NCBI GenBank assembly: GCA_964582225.1 | Contig: CAZORA010000021.1 | Coordinates: 1-41,883, forward strand | Direction of reading: 5' to 3' | Length of the DNA stretch: 41,883 bases | DNA from: Dokdonella_A sp964582225 | GTDB lineage: Bacteria; Pseudomonadota; Gammaproteobacteria; Xanthomonadales; Rhodanobacteraceae | In this document: one piece after another, positions 7,687-17,008 of the stretch | Layout of the letters: each line of letters starts with the position of its first letter | How positions within the stretch are numbered: position 1 is the stretch's first letter | Translations under genes and position numbers: made by a program | The notes under the pieces: generated by a model | What the model saw: only the letters and a program-made list of their open reading frames with translations | Databases searched by the model: none | Told to the model about the DNA's origin: nothing

Positions 7687-8954
7687 ACGTCGGCGATCAG
7701 GTCGTCGATGTGCTCGATGCCGACGCAGATTCGCACCAGGTCTGGCGTGACCCCGGCCTGCGCCAGCTCCGCATCGTCGAGCTGGCGGTGAGTGGTACTG
7801 GCCGGGTGGCAGGCGAGCGAGCGGGCGTCGCCGATGTTGACCAGGCGCTTGATGATCTGCAGCGCGTCCATGAAGCGGGCGCAGGCCTCGCGACCACCCT
7901 CGATGCCGAAGGTGAACAGCGACGAAGGGATGCCGCCGTCCATGTATTTCTGCGCCAGGGCGTATTCGCGGTCGCCCTCCAGGCCGCCAAAATGGACCCA
8001 GCGCACCTTGGGGTGCTGCTGCAGGTGCCGGGCCAGGGTCAGCGCGTTGCTGCAGTGGCGCTCCATGCGCAGTGCCAGGGTTTCCACGCCCTGCAGGATC
8101 AGGAAGGCGTTGAACGGCGACAGCGCCGCGCCGGTGTTGCGCAGCGCCACGGTGCGGGCGCGGGCGATATAGGCCGCCGCGCCGAAGGCTTCGCTGTAGA
8201 CCACGCCGTGATAGGCGGGTTCGGGCGTGTAGAACTGCGGAAATCGCGGGTTGCCGACCCAAGGGAATTTGCCGGAATCGACCACGATGCCGCCGATCGA
8301 GTTGCCGTGGCCGCCCAGATACTTGGTCATCGCGTGCACCACGATGTCGGCGCCGTGCTCGAAGGGCCGGCAGAGGATCGGCGTCGGCACGGTGTTGTCG
8401 ACCACCAGCGGAATGCCGCGCGCGTGCGCCACCTCGGCCAGCGCTTCGATATCGACCACGTTGCCGGCCGGGTTGCCGACGGACTCACAATAGACCAGCT
8501 TCGTGCGCCCGTCGATTGCCGCCGCGAAGGCCTGCGGATCGCGGCCGTCGACCAGCCGCGCCTCCACGCCCTGAGCGCGCAGCGTGTGCTTGAAGAAGGT
8601 GTAGGTGCCGCCGTAGACCTGCCCGGTGGCGACGAGGTTGTCGCCGGCTTCGACCAGGGTCTGTACCGCCGCAGTAATGGCCGCCATGCCCGAGGCAAAA
8701 GCCAGTGCCGCGATGCCGCCCTCGAGCCGGGCAATCCGCTGCTCCAGCACGTCGGTGGTCGGGTTCATGATGCGGGTGTAGATGTTGCCTGGCACCTTGA
8801 GGTCGAACAGGTCGGCGCCGTGCTGGGTGTCGTCGAAGGTGAAGCTGGTGGTCTGGTAGATCGGCACCACCACCGAACGGGTGGTCGGGTCCGAGCTGAA
8901 GCCACCGTGGACGGCGACGGTTTCGGGTTTCCAGTTGGCGTCGGAGCTGCTCAT
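7662..8954 (-). CDS. metY: O-acetylhomoserine sulfhydrylase (aminocarboxypropyltransferase)
   Basis: This PLP enzyme of the Cys/Met-metabolism family makes homocysteine from O-acetylhomoserine and sulfide. It is 430 residues from the ATG at 8954. The PLP lysine is Lys211 in HAMTKYLGGHG; YTRIMNPT and SGMAAITA are the usual N-terminal family motifs. The length and the GNSIGG signature favour MetY over the shorter cystathionine gamma-synthase/MetZ type. An upstream ATG at 8981 would add nine poorly conserved-looking residues (MMHCIRDFT); MSSSDANWKPET is the more typical beginning. The gene stands alone; the peroxiredoxin on the same strand ends 146 bases upstream of it. Confidence 0.92.
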   Translation of the reverse strand: MSSSDANWKPETVAVHGGFSSDPTTRSVVVPIYQTTSFTFDDTQHGADLFDLKVPGNIYTRIMNPTTDVLEQRIARLEGGIAALAFASGMAAITAAVQTLVEAGDNLVATGQVYGGTYTFFKHTLRAQGVEARLVDGRDPQAFAAAIDGRTKLVYCESVGNPAGNVVDIEALAEVAHARGIPLVVDNTVPTPILCRPFEHGADIVVHAMTKYLGGHGNSIGGIVVDSGKFPWVGNPRFPQFYTPEPAYHGVVYSEAFGAAAYIARARTVALRNTGAALSPFNAFLILQGVETLALRMERHCSNALTLARHLQQHPKVRWVHFGGLEGDREYALAQKYMDGGIPSSLFTFGIEGGREACARFMDALQIIKRLVNIGDARSLACHPASTTHRQLDDAELAQAGVTPDLVRICVGIEHIDDLIADVDQALAGA

Positions 8955-9100
8955 GGTGAAATCTCTGATGCAATGCATCAAATTCTAGGCGGAGCGACGG
9001 TCAAGCAGTTCGCTCGAAACGCATATGGATATGCGTGGGCGCCGCGGATCGCGGTCACGAATGGGCGGAACTGCGTGGTGAGCGGCGCGGGGATCCTGGT

Positions 9101-9580
9101 TCAGGGGATGGCCTCAAGCATCGCCTCGGCGCTGGAGACGCGGAATTCACCGGGAGCCTCGACGTGCAGGATCCGCACCACGCCGTTTTCCGCGTAGAGA
9201 GCAAAGCGCTTGCCGCGCATGCCCATGCCGAAGCGCTGCGCATCCATGGCCAGGCCGAGCTTCTGCACGAAGGCGCCGTTGCCGTCGGCCAGCATGGTGA
9301 GTTCTTCCGGCACCTTGAGCGATTTCGCCCAGGCGTTCAGCACCCACGCGTCGTTGACCGCGACGCAGGCCACATGGACATTGCGCCGGCGAAAATCCGC
9401 CAGATGGTCGACATAGCCGGGCATGTGGCGCGCCGAGCAGGTGGGCGTGAAGGCACCGGGGACGGAAAACAGGAGAACCCGGCGGTTGCCGAAGATCTCT
9501 GCGGTTGCTATCTGCTCGACACCGTCGCGCATCACATCGAGCGTAGCCTCGGGGATCCGTTCGCCAACCTGGATGCTCAT
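9101..9580 (-). CDS. Peroxiredoxin, Prx5/AhpE-like (redoxin family)
   Basis: This is a 159-residue thioredoxin-fold peroxidase that reduces hydrogen peroxide or organic peroxides in the cytosol. The peroxidatic cysteine is Cys48 in VPGAFTPTCSARH, which carries the PxxxTxxC pattern of the family. The later RFGMGMRGKRFALY segment is typical of the Prx5 group, which usually takes electrons from glutaredoxin or thioredoxin. There is no fused glutaredoxin domain. The ATG at 9580 gives the standard MSIQVGERIPEATL start. It is divergent from the heat-shock gene hsp20, with about 145 bases between the two starts. Confidence 0.93.
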   Translation of the reverse strand: MSIQVGERIPEATLDVMRDGVEQIATAEIFGNRRVLLFSVPGAFTPTCSARHMPGYVDHLADFRRRNVHVACVAVNDAWVLNAWAKSLKVPEELTMLADGNGAFVQKLGLAMDAQRFGMGMRGKRFALYAENGVVRILHVEAPGEFRVSSAEAMLEAIP

Positions 9581-9650
9581 CGCACTCGCGGCCTCGTTCG
9601 CGCCATTACGTGCACATCATAAGCCCGGTCGGCCAGCGGCAGACAAGCGG

Positions 9651-9679
9651 CTTGAAAGCGCACGGGCTGAGCCCATTAT
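9651..9679 (+). promoter_or_regulatory. Sigma-32 (RpoH) type heat-shock promoter of hsp20
   Basis: CTTGAAA (9651-9657) and CCCATTAT (9672-9679) are separated by 14 bases. This is close to the enterobacterial RpoH consensus (CTTGAAA, 13-15 bases, CCCCATnT). The -10 ends 45 bases before the hsp20 ATG. Confidence 0.85.
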
Positions 9680-9724
9680 TGGGCCATCCGGGCGCGAGAA
9701 GCCCGTCAAGGCAGGAATAACCTC

Positions 9725-10171
9725 ATGGCAATCACTCGCTACAGCCCCTGGAACACGCAGGGCAATCTGCAAAACGAACTGCAGGGCGTTTTTGATCGTT
9801 TCTTCAACGTCGATGACGCCGATCAGTCCAACGTCGTCACCAGTCAGTGGGCACCGCGCGTCGACATCAAGGAAGAGGACAAGCGCTTCGTGATCTTCGC
9901 CGACATCCCCGGCGTCGATCCCAAGGACATCGAAATCAACATGGACAAGGGCATCCTGTCGCTCAAGGGCGAGCGCAAGTCGGAAACCAGGGAAGAAAAG
10001 GCCCAGTTCACGCGGGTCGAGCGCACGTACGGCAGCTTCTACCGGCGCTTCGCGCTACCGGACAGCGCGGATCCGGACGGCGTGAGCGCGACCGGTCGCA
10101 ACGGGGTGCTCGAGATTTCGATCCCAAAGAGGCCTGAGACGACGCCGCGCCGGATCGAGATCAAGGCCTGA
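9725..10171 (+). CDS. Small heat shock protein, Hsp20/alpha-crystallin family
   Basis: This is an ATP-independent holdase that binds unfolding proteins and hands them to DnaK/ClpB. The 148 residues comprise a short N-terminal arm (1-40), an alpha-crystallin domain (about 41-140, starting WAPRVDIKEED with DIPGVDPKDIEI and a GVLEISIPK end) and a short tail with PRRIEIKA, which supplies an IxI-type motif (IEI). AGGA eight bases upstream supports the ATG. A near-consensus RpoH promoter precedes it. The following gene, 136 bases downstream, is a DnaJ-type co-chaperone, so the two are likely co-regulated. Confidence 0.96.
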   Translation: MAITRYSPWNTQGNLQNELQGVFDRFFNVDDADQSNVVTSQWAPRVDIKEEDKRFVIFADIPGVDPKDIEINMDKGILSLKGERKSETREEKAQFTRVERTYGSFYRRFALPDSADPDGVSATGRNGVLEISIPKRPETTPRRIEIKA

Positions 10172-10255
10172 GCGAACCGCGACATCGGTCGTTTTGATGT
10201 CGCAAAGAGTTGGCTACGCTGCCACGTGACGAGCGTGCGGCGCACCGACACGGAC

Positions 10256-10280
10256 GGCCCGCGATCGCAAGACGCGGGCC
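10256..10280 (+). other. Hairpin between hsp20 and cbpA
   Basis: GGCCCGCG and CGCGGGCC form a perfect 8-bp stem with a 9-base loop, 28 bases before the cbpA start. No T run follows. It may attenuate or stabilise a joint hsp20-cbpA message rather than end it. Confidence 0.4.
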
Positions 10281-10307
10281 GCTCCATTTCAGTCAGGTGG
10301 GAAATCG

Positions 10308-11195
10308 ATGGAGTTTCAGGACTACTACGCGACGCTGGGTGTGAAGCCGAACGCTACCGACGCCGAAATCAAGTCGGCCTACCGGCGGCTGGCGCGCAAA
10401 TATCATCCTGACGTCAGCAAGGAGCATGGCGCCGAAGACAAGTTCAAGGCCGTGAACGAGGCCTATGAGGCGCTCAAAGATGGCGAGCGTCGCAAGGCCT
10501 ACGACCAGCTGCGCGCTGGCGGTTATCGCGCCGGCGACGAGTTTCGTGGTCCGCCGCCCAATTGGCAGCAGCAGGCCTGGAGCGGGTCCGCGGGTGAGCC
10601 GGAGGATTTCAGCGACTTTTTCGAATCGCTGTTCGGCGCACGCAACTCCGCGCGCCGCTCCGGTCCGCGTCGCGGGCGCGACCTGCAGGCCAAGGTGCAG
10701 CTCGATTTGCGCACGGCCCATGACGGCGGACGTCAGCGCATCACGCTGCGCGACGACGCGGGAGAGCGCACGCTGGAAGTGAAGATTCCGGCCGGCATCC
10801 TGGCCGGCCAGCAGATTCGACTGGCCGCGCAGGGCCAGCCGGGGAGCGGTGGCGGCCCGGCGGGAGACCTGATTCTCGAAGTCGACCTGCGCGATGATCC
10901 GCGTTTTCGCCTCGACGGTCGCAACGTGCTGCTGACGCTGCCGGTGACGCCTTGGGAGGTGGCACTTGGCGCTACCGTGCCAGTACCGACGCTCGGTGGC
11001 GACGTGCAGCTGCGCATTCCGGCGGGTTCCGACGGCGGACGCAAGATGCGACTTCGTGGTCGCGGTTGGCCGGGAAAGGTGCCTGGCGATCAGATCGTGA
11101 CGCTCGAAGTGCGCGTGCCGAAGCCGACCAATGAGGCCGAGCGCGCGCTGTACGAACAGATGGAGCGGCTCTTCCACTTCGATCCGCGCGGCTGA
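10308..11195 (+). CDS. cbpA: Curved DNA-binding protein A-type J-domain co-chaperone
   Basis: This is a class II DnaJ-like protein that stimulates DnaK ATPase activity. The 295 residues have an N-terminal J domain (1-70) with the HPD tripeptide at 33-35, a glycine/phenylalanine-containing linker (75-115), and two DnaJ C-terminal substrate-binding domains (about 118-285). The Zn-finger domain of true DnaJ is absent, which separates it from DnaJ. CbpA of E. coli also binds curved DNA. AGGTGG lies before the ATG. It probably shares the upstream heat-shock promoter with hsp20. No cbpM modulator gene follows. Confidence 0.93.
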   Translation: MEFQDYYATLGVKPNATDAEIKSAYRRLARKYHPDVSKEHGAEDKFKAVNEAYEALKDGERRKAYDQLRAGGYRAGDEFRGPPPNWQQQAWSGSAGEPEDFSDFFESLFGARNSARRSGPRRGRDLQAKVQLDLRTAHDGGRQRITLRDDAGERTLEVKIPAGILAGQQIRLAAQGQPGSGGGPAGDLILEVDLRDDPRFRLDGRNVLLTLPVTPWEVALGATVPVPTLGGDVQLRIPAGSDGGRKMRLRGRGWPGKVPGDQIVTLEVRVPKPTNEAERALYEQMERLFHFDPRG

Positions 11196-11375
11196 CCAAG
11201 GCCTTGCGCGCGATGCGTCGCGTCTCTGGTTTCCAGTCGTCGGCATCATTGTTCACAGCGATCGTCTGCGCTGATTGCTAAGCTGCGCGGATTTCTGCGC
11301 TGCGCGTGGTGTAGCGACCCACGCGCGTCCGCGTGTAGGTTCATCCGGATAGATGTTGGGGGGTCGACCGAGGTT

Positions 11376-11786
11376 GTGGATCACTCGATAGCCAATTTGC
11401 AGATTCCAGGCGCTGGGCGCAGCCTGCGGATTCGGGCGAGCAGGGAAGCCGGTTTGCTGCAGTTGAGCGGAGATTCCTGCCAGCCAAACGCGCGCGAGCA
11501 GCTGGAGCTGGCGATCGGCTGGGCCGCCGAATTCGCGACGGCGAGCGGCGCGCCGCTTCGCGTCGAGCTGCACCTGGGCTGCCTGAATGCCAGCAGCGTG
11601 TGCAGCATGTTCGAACTTTTCGACAAGCTCGAGGCGGCCCATCGGCGTGGACGGGACGTGTCGGTGGTTTGGTTTGACGACGACGCGAGCGAAGGCTCGC
11701 GCGAGCTGGCTCTCGAGTTTGCCGCGGGATATGCCTTCCCGTTCGAGATCGTGGCGGATGGTTCGAGGATGCATGAGCCCGATTGA
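11376..11786 (+). CDS. siaC: SiaC-family (DUF1987) regulatory protein with Ala at the phospho-site
   Basis: In Pseudomonas aeruginosa, unphosphorylated SiaC binds and activates the diguanylate cyclase SiaD; SiaB kinase and SiaA phosphatase control Thr68. This 136-residue protein matches the family along its length: NLQIPG at the start, LLQLSGDS near 27-34, LHLGCLNASS at 66-74, FELFDKLEAA, and a C-terminal FPFEIV. The position equivalent to Thr68 (LNTSS, recalled from P. aeruginosa) reads Ala72 (codon GCC) here, though two serines follow. The start is GTG at 11376, chosen because it places NLQIPG at the N-terminus; the SD is weak. The 3' end overlaps siaD by 14 bases. No siaA or siaB gene lies alongside. 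Confidence 0.85.
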   Translation: MDHSIANLQIPGAGRSLRIRASREAGLLQLSGDSCQPNAREQLELAIGWAAEFATASGAPLRVELHLGCLNASSVCSMFELFDKLEAAHRRGRDVSVVWFDDDASEGSRELALEFAAGYAFPFEIVADGSRMHEPD

Positions 11787-12495
11787 CGAAAACCCGGACG
11801 AGCTGATTCCGGAATTGCTGAGCGATCCCCGCTGGGACGGTCATCCGCTGCGTGAAGCCTTGGAGGCGCTGTGGACGAAATATGGGAAGGTCCGCGGTGC
11901 GGAGCGTGAACGGCAGCGCCAGAGGCTGGAGAAAATCCTGCGGATCTGTGACCTGTACCAGGAAAGGCTGCTCGAGCACAACGTCCGCCTGCACGAAGCA
12001 TCGACGCACGACATGCTGACCGGTTTGCCGAACCGGCGGCTGTTGATGGCGCGGCTGAAGCGGGACGCGGCGCGCAGTTTGCAGCACGGCGAGGAGCTGA
12101 CGGTGGCGCTGGCGGACGTCGATCACTTCAAGCAGGTCAACGACCGCTGGGGTCATGCGACCGGCGACGCCGCGCTGTATGAGGTGGCTCAGGCCATCAA
12201 GCGCAGCCTGCGCGACGGCGACTTGTGCGGGCGCTGGGGCGGGGAAGAGTTCTTGATCCTGCTGCCGCGCGCTTCGCTGGCGCAGGCCAGGGTGGTCGCG
12301 CAGCGCGTGACCGCTGCGGTGTCCGCAGTGCGCGTGGAAGGTATCCCGCCTGAATATCAGCTCGGCGTCAGCCTCGGGCTGGCGTCGTGGAGCGCAGGTG
12401 ACCGATCGGAAGACGTCGTGAAGCGGGCCGACGCGGCGCTTTACGGCGCCAAACACGCCGGGCGCAACCGGATCGTGATCGCGGGCGGAGAGTGA
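11773..12495 (+). CDS. siaD: Diguanylate cyclase, SiaD-like (GGDEF)
   Basis: It makes cyclic-di-GMP from two GTP. The 240 residues have an N-terminal helical, charged stalk (about 25-75, rich in Arg/Glu) and a GGDEF domain (80-238). The active-site motif is GGEEF at 156-160; metal-binding Asp115 is in ALADVDHFK; the inhibitory I-site RDGD (147-150) is five residues before it. No membrane segment or sensor domain is present, as in SiaD, where SiaC supplies the activation. The ATG at 11773 overlaps the siaC end by 14 bases, implying translational coupling. Convergent with the response regulator gene, 38 bases apart. Confidence 0.9.
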   Translation: MSPIDENPDELIPELLSDPRWDGHPLREALEALWTKYGKVRGAERERQRQRLEKILRICDLYQERLLEHNVRLHEASTHDMLTGLPNRRLLMARLKRDAARSLQHGEELTVALADVDHFKQVNDRWGHATGDAALYEVAQAIKRSLRDGDLCGRWGGEEFLILLPRASLAQARVVAQRVTAAVSAVRVEGIPPEYQLGVSLGLASWSAGDRSEDVVKRADAALYGAKHAGRNRIVIAGGE

Positions 12496-12533
12496 GCCCC
12501 GCCGGGGCCGCTTTGCGCAGCGCGCCCGGTGCC

Positions 12534-12902
12534 TCAGGGCTTGGCAACGTACTCGTTGACTACCCGCGCGAGTTCAGCGTCGTCGATCGGTTTGGTGACG
12601 TAGGCCTTGGCGCCCTGGCGCATGCCCCAGACGCGATCGGTTTCCTGATCCTTGGTGGTGACCAGCACGATGGGAATGTGGTTGGTCTTCGGGTCGCGGG
12701 CGATCGTGCGCGTGGCCTGGAAGCCGTTGAGGTTCGGCATCACCACGTCCATCAGAATCAGATCGGGCATCTCGCGCCGCGCGGCCTCGACCCCCGCCGA
12801 ACCATCTTCGGCCGTCACGACCTGATGGCCGAGCTTCTCGATCGTGCTCTTCATGCTCGCCACCTGGGACGGTGAGTCGTCTACGATCAATACCTTGGAC
12901 AT
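12534..12902 (-). CDS. CheY-like single-domain response regulator, PilH/PilG type
   Basis: This 122-residue receiver domain has no output domain. Visible catalytic residues are Asp8-Asp9 (VDDSPSQ), the phospho-acceptor Asp52 (LILMDVVMPNLNGFQATR), Thr82-Thr83 and Lys104 (VTKP). The NLNGFQATR and VTTKDQETDRVWGMRQGA segments are characteristic of PilH of the type IV pilus twitching chemosensory system. No pilGIJ or chpA genes accompany it here, so the partner kinase is unknown. The start at 12902 is preferred because it gives MSKVLIVDDS; the longer frame adds ten residues without support. Confidence 0.92.
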   Translation of the reverse strand: MSKVLIVDDSPSQVASMKSTIEKLGHQVVTAEDGSAGVEAARREMPDLILMDVVMPNLNGFQATRTIARDPKTNHIPIVLVTTKDQETDRVWGMRQGAKAYVTKPIDDAELARVVNEYVAKP

Positions 12903-12968
12903 GATTCTGGGTTCCCCTGCGGTTGCCTGCATTCTATACGCTGCAGTGCTGCGCGGCCAAGCCGCTCG

Positions 12969-13967
12969 TCAGCCGATCTGCACGATCGTGCGCCCGAGCG
13001 AGCGGCCAGCCAGCATCGTATCGAAGATCGATTCAAGGCTGCCGAGACCCACTTCACGGTTTGCGATGCCGGCGAGCGCCGGCGGTTTCCAGTCGTCGGC
13101 CAGGTGCTGCCAGATCTCGTCGCGGATCCCTCGTGCGGTGCCCGCGGAGGCCACGCCGAGCACGCTGAGCCCGCGGATGATGAAAGGCATGACCGTGGTA
13201 GCCAGCTCGATGCTGGCGGCGTTGCCGCAGAGCGCGATATTGCCGTAGGGGCGGATCACCCGGGTGAGTCCGGCCAGCAGATCGCCACCCACGTTGTCGA
13301 TGGCGCCAGCCCAGCGCGCGCTTTCCAGATGTCGCTGACCCCAGTAGAGCTCGCGGCTGGCGATGCACTGACGCGCGCCGAGCCCGATCAGGTAGTCGAA
13401 CTGCTCGACTTTGCTGGTGATCGCGTGCGCCTCGAAGCCAGCGCGGGTCAGGATATTGATCGCCAGCGAGCCGACTCCGCCGCTCGCGCCGCTGATCACG
13501 ATCGGGCCCATCTCCGGCGTCTGACCATTGCGGATCATCTGGTAGAGCGCAAGCGCCGCAGTGAAACCGGCCGTGCCGATCTGCATCGACTCGCGCAGAT
13601 TCAGCCCGTGCGGCAGCGGAATCGTCCATTTCGACTCCAGCCGCGCGTACTCGGCAAAGCCTCCGTCGCGCGTTTCGGAGAGCCCGCAGCCGGTGCAGAG
13701 CACCTTGTCGCCTTCCTTGAACGCCGGATCGCTCGACTCGGCCACGATACCGGCCAGATCGATGCCGCCGTTCAGCGGAAACCGGCGCAGGATCTTGCCC
13801 TTGCCGGTGCCGGCCAGGGCGTCCTTGTAGTTGATCGAGGAATAGGCGACCTGGACCAGCACCTCGCCCGGCGACAGCGCGTCGCTGCGCATCTCCTCGA
13901 GCCCGGCGCGATAGCCGGCTTCGTCGTCATGGATGCGGAAAGCGTGAAAGGTTGCTGGCTGACTCAT
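12969..13967 (-). CDS. acuI: Acryloyl-CoA reductase / YhdH-YhfP family quinone oxidoreductase
   Basis: This 332-residue zinc-less MDR family oxidoreductase resembles E. coli YhdH/AcuI, which reduces acryloyl-CoA to propionyl-CoA with NADPH. SSINYKDALAGTGKGKI near residue 45 and the nucleotide-binding ISGASGGVGSLAI near 160 are diagnostic. It lacks the zinc-binding cysteine cluster. The start at 13967 gives MSQPATFHAF; the frame stays open further upstream, but that extension is arginine-rich and overlaps the end of lpdA in another frame. It may be co-transcribed with the suc operon or have its own promoter; a hairpin lies between. Confidence 0.88.
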   Translation of the reverse strand: MSQPATFHAFRIHDDEAGYRAGLEEMRSDALSPGEVLVQVAYSSINYKDALAGTGKGKILRRFPLNGGIDLAGIVAESSDPAFKEGDKVLCTGCGLSETRDGGFAEYARLESKWTIPLPHGLNLRESMQIGTAGFTAALALYQMIRNGQTPEMGPIVISGASGGVGSLAINILTRAGFEAHAITSKVEQFDYLIGLGARQCIASRELYWGQRHLESARWAGAIDNVGGDLLAGLTRVIRPYGNIALCGNAASIELATTVMPFIIRGLSVLGVASAGTARGIRDEIWQHLADDWKPPALAGIANREVGLGSLESIFDTMLAGRSLGRTIVQIG

Positions 13968-14075
13968 GGCTATGCGCGATCTCCCATTTCGGTCGGCGAA
14001 CGCGAGAATTCCAGATCGCGCCCTGTAGGTAGGCTTGCACGACGTACACCGCCGCCCGGACCGGTTTCCAGTCGC

Positions 14076-14094
14076 GCCGCGATTGCGTCGCGGC
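14076..14094 (-). terminator. Hairpin after lpdA
   Basis: GCCGCGA and TCGCGGC form a perfect 7-bp stem with a 5-base loop, 17 bases after the lpdA stop on the minus strand. No T tract follows, so termination is only a possibility. Confidence 0.35.
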
Positions 14095-14110
14095 CGGCTG
14101 CCAAGCGGAC

Positions 14111-15538
<1,428 letters not shown>

Positions 15539-15589
15539 TTCATGCGCCTGCGGCAGTGAGAGGAGATTCGCGGCCGATCGGATCGAGGC

Positions 15590-16846
15590 TCAGAGACCCA
15601 GCAACATCCGGTTCGGGTTTTCGAGCTGATCCTTGATGTCGACCAGGAACAGCACCGCGTCCTTGCCGTCGATGATGCGGTGGTCGTAGCTGATCGCCAC
15701 GTACATCATCGGCGCTGCGAGCAGCTGGCCGTTCTCCACCACCGGGCGCTCCTTGATCGTGTGCATGCCGAGGATCGCGCTCTGCGGCGGATTGACGATC
15801 GGCGTCGAGAACAGCGAGCCGAAAGTACCGCCGTTGGTGATGGTGAAGGTGCCGCCGGCCAGGTCGTCGAGCGTCAGGCCGCCCTCGCGGGCCTTCTTCG
15901 CGTAGTCGGCGATGGCCTTTTCGACCTCGGCGAAGCTCATCGACTGCGCGTCGCGCAGCACCGGCGTCACCAGCCCGCGCTCGGTCGACACCGCGATCGA
16001 GATGTCCTGGTAGCCGTGATAGATGATGTCGTTGCCGTCGACCGAGGCGTTGACGACCGGGCGCCGCTTCAGCGCCTCGCAGGCCGCCTTGACGAAGAAG
16101 CTCATGTAGCCGAGCTTGATGCCGTGGGTCTTCTGGAAGGATTCGCCAAGCTCCTTGCGCAGCGCGGCGACGCGGGCCAGGTTGATCTCGTTGAACGAGG
16201 TCAGCATGGCGATCGAGTTCTTCGACTGCATCAGGCGCTCGGCGATGCGCGCGCGCATGCGGGTCATCGGCACCCGCTCCTCGGGGCGCGCGCCCGGGGT
16301 CGGCCGCGGCGCGGCCGGAGCCGCTGCCGGCGCGGGGCTCTGGGCGGCCCCGGGGCTGGCGGCGGGCGCGGTCGGCGGGGTGCGCCCGCGCATGAAGTTG
16401 ACCAGGTCTTCCTTGGTGACGCGGCCGTCGCGGCCGGTGCCCGGCACGCTGGCGGGGTCGATCCGGTTCTCGCTGGCGATGCGCTGCGCGGCCGGCGACA
16501 GCTCGGCGGCGGCAGGGACCGCGGCCGGCGCAGGAGCAGCCGGCGCGCTCGACGCGGGCGCTGCGGGAGCCGGCGCGGCTTCGGCAGCCGGAGTGGGTGT
16601 CGCCGCGGCGCCTTCCTCGATGATCGCCAGCACCTGCTGGCTGGTGACCGTGGCGCCCACCTCGAAGCGCACTTCCTTCAGCACGCCGTCGACCGGCGCC
16701 GGCACTTCGAGCACGACCTTGTCGGTTTCCAGATCGACGAGGTTTTCGTCGCGCTTGATCGCCTCGCCCGGCTTCTTGTGCCAGCTCGCGATGGTGGCGT
16801 CACTGACGGATTCGGGCAGAACCGGTACCTTGAGTTCGATCGACAT
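15590..16846 (-). CDS. sucB: 2-oxoglutarate dehydrogenase E2, dihydrolipoyl succinyltransferase
   Basis: It transfers the succinyl group from E1 to CoA and forms the core of the 2-oxoglutarate dehydrogenase complex. The 418 residues contain one lipoyl domain (1-75) with the lipoylated Lys43 in LETDKVVLEV, a long Ala/Pro-rich linker (80-120), a peripheral subunit-binding domain (about 120-155, SPAAQRIASEN...GTGRDGRVTKED), a second Ala/Pro linker and a catalytic acyltransferase domain ending in SYDHRIIDGKDA, which carries the active-site His and Asp. It follows sucA after 162 structured bases. Confidence 0.97.
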   Translation of the reverse strand: MSIELKVPVLPESVSDATIASWHKKPGEAIKRDENLVDLETDKVVLEVPAPVDGVLKEVRFEVGATVTSQQVLAIIEEGAAATPTPAAEAAPAPAAPASSAPAAPAPAAVPAAAELSPAAQRIASENRIDPASVPGTGRDGRVTKEDLVNFMRGRTPPTAPAASPGAAQSPAPAAAPAAPRPTPGARPEERVPMTRMRARIAERLMQSKNSIAMLTSFNEINLARVAALRKELGESFQKTHGIKLGYMSFFVKAACEALKRRPVVNASVDGNDIIYHGYQDISIAVSTERGLVTPVLRDAQSMSFAEVEKAIADYAKKAREGGLTLDDLAGGTFTITNGGTFGSLFSTPIVNPPQSAILGMHTIKERPVVENGQLLAAPMMYVAISYDHRIIDGKDAVLFLVDIKDQLENPNRMLLGL

Positions 16847-16862
16847 GGGATTTTCCTGGGCT

Positions 16863-16909
16863 GGCGTCCGTCCTGGACGCGGGGACAGCGGCGTCCGTCC
16901 CGGACGCGG
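16863..16909 (-). repeat. Tandem palindromic 20-bp repeats between sucA and sucB
   Basis: Two copies of a 20-base unit (16863-16882 and 16890-16909) differ at one base and have a 27-base period. Each copy is itself a hairpin: GCGTCC, five bases, GGACGC. They lie in the transcribed spacer just upstream of sucB and resemble a REP-type pair. Confidence 0.75.
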
Positions 16910-16950
16910 CGTTTCCGAAGAAGCTGATGGCGCATTCGGCGGCGCACCTG

Positions 16951-16973
16951 CCGCTCCCGCTCAGCGGAAGCGG
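16951..16973 (-). other. Third hairpin in the sucA-sucB spacer
   Basis: CCGCTCCCGC and GCGGAAGCGG can pair over ten positions (one wobble or mismatch depending on strand) around a three-base TCA loop. It stands about 35 bases after the sucA stop. No T tract follows it on the minus strand, so it is more likely an mRNA processing or stability element than a terminator. Confidence 0.5.
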
Positions 16974-17008
16974 TCGGCGCACCGCTTCATCGGCGCGGAT
17001 TCCTCATT

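Noticed and set aside
6142..8262. Long minus-strand open frame of 706 codons across gyrA and metY
   Set aside because: It is antisense to the conserved gyrA, has Arg/His/Ala-rich shadow composition and no recognisable domain; long antisense frames are expected at this GC content.
7710..9197. Plus-strand open frame of 495 codons opposite metY and the end of the peroxiredoxin gene
   Set aside because: Both minus-strand genes are well conserved; the plus frame has no domain or ribosome binding site.
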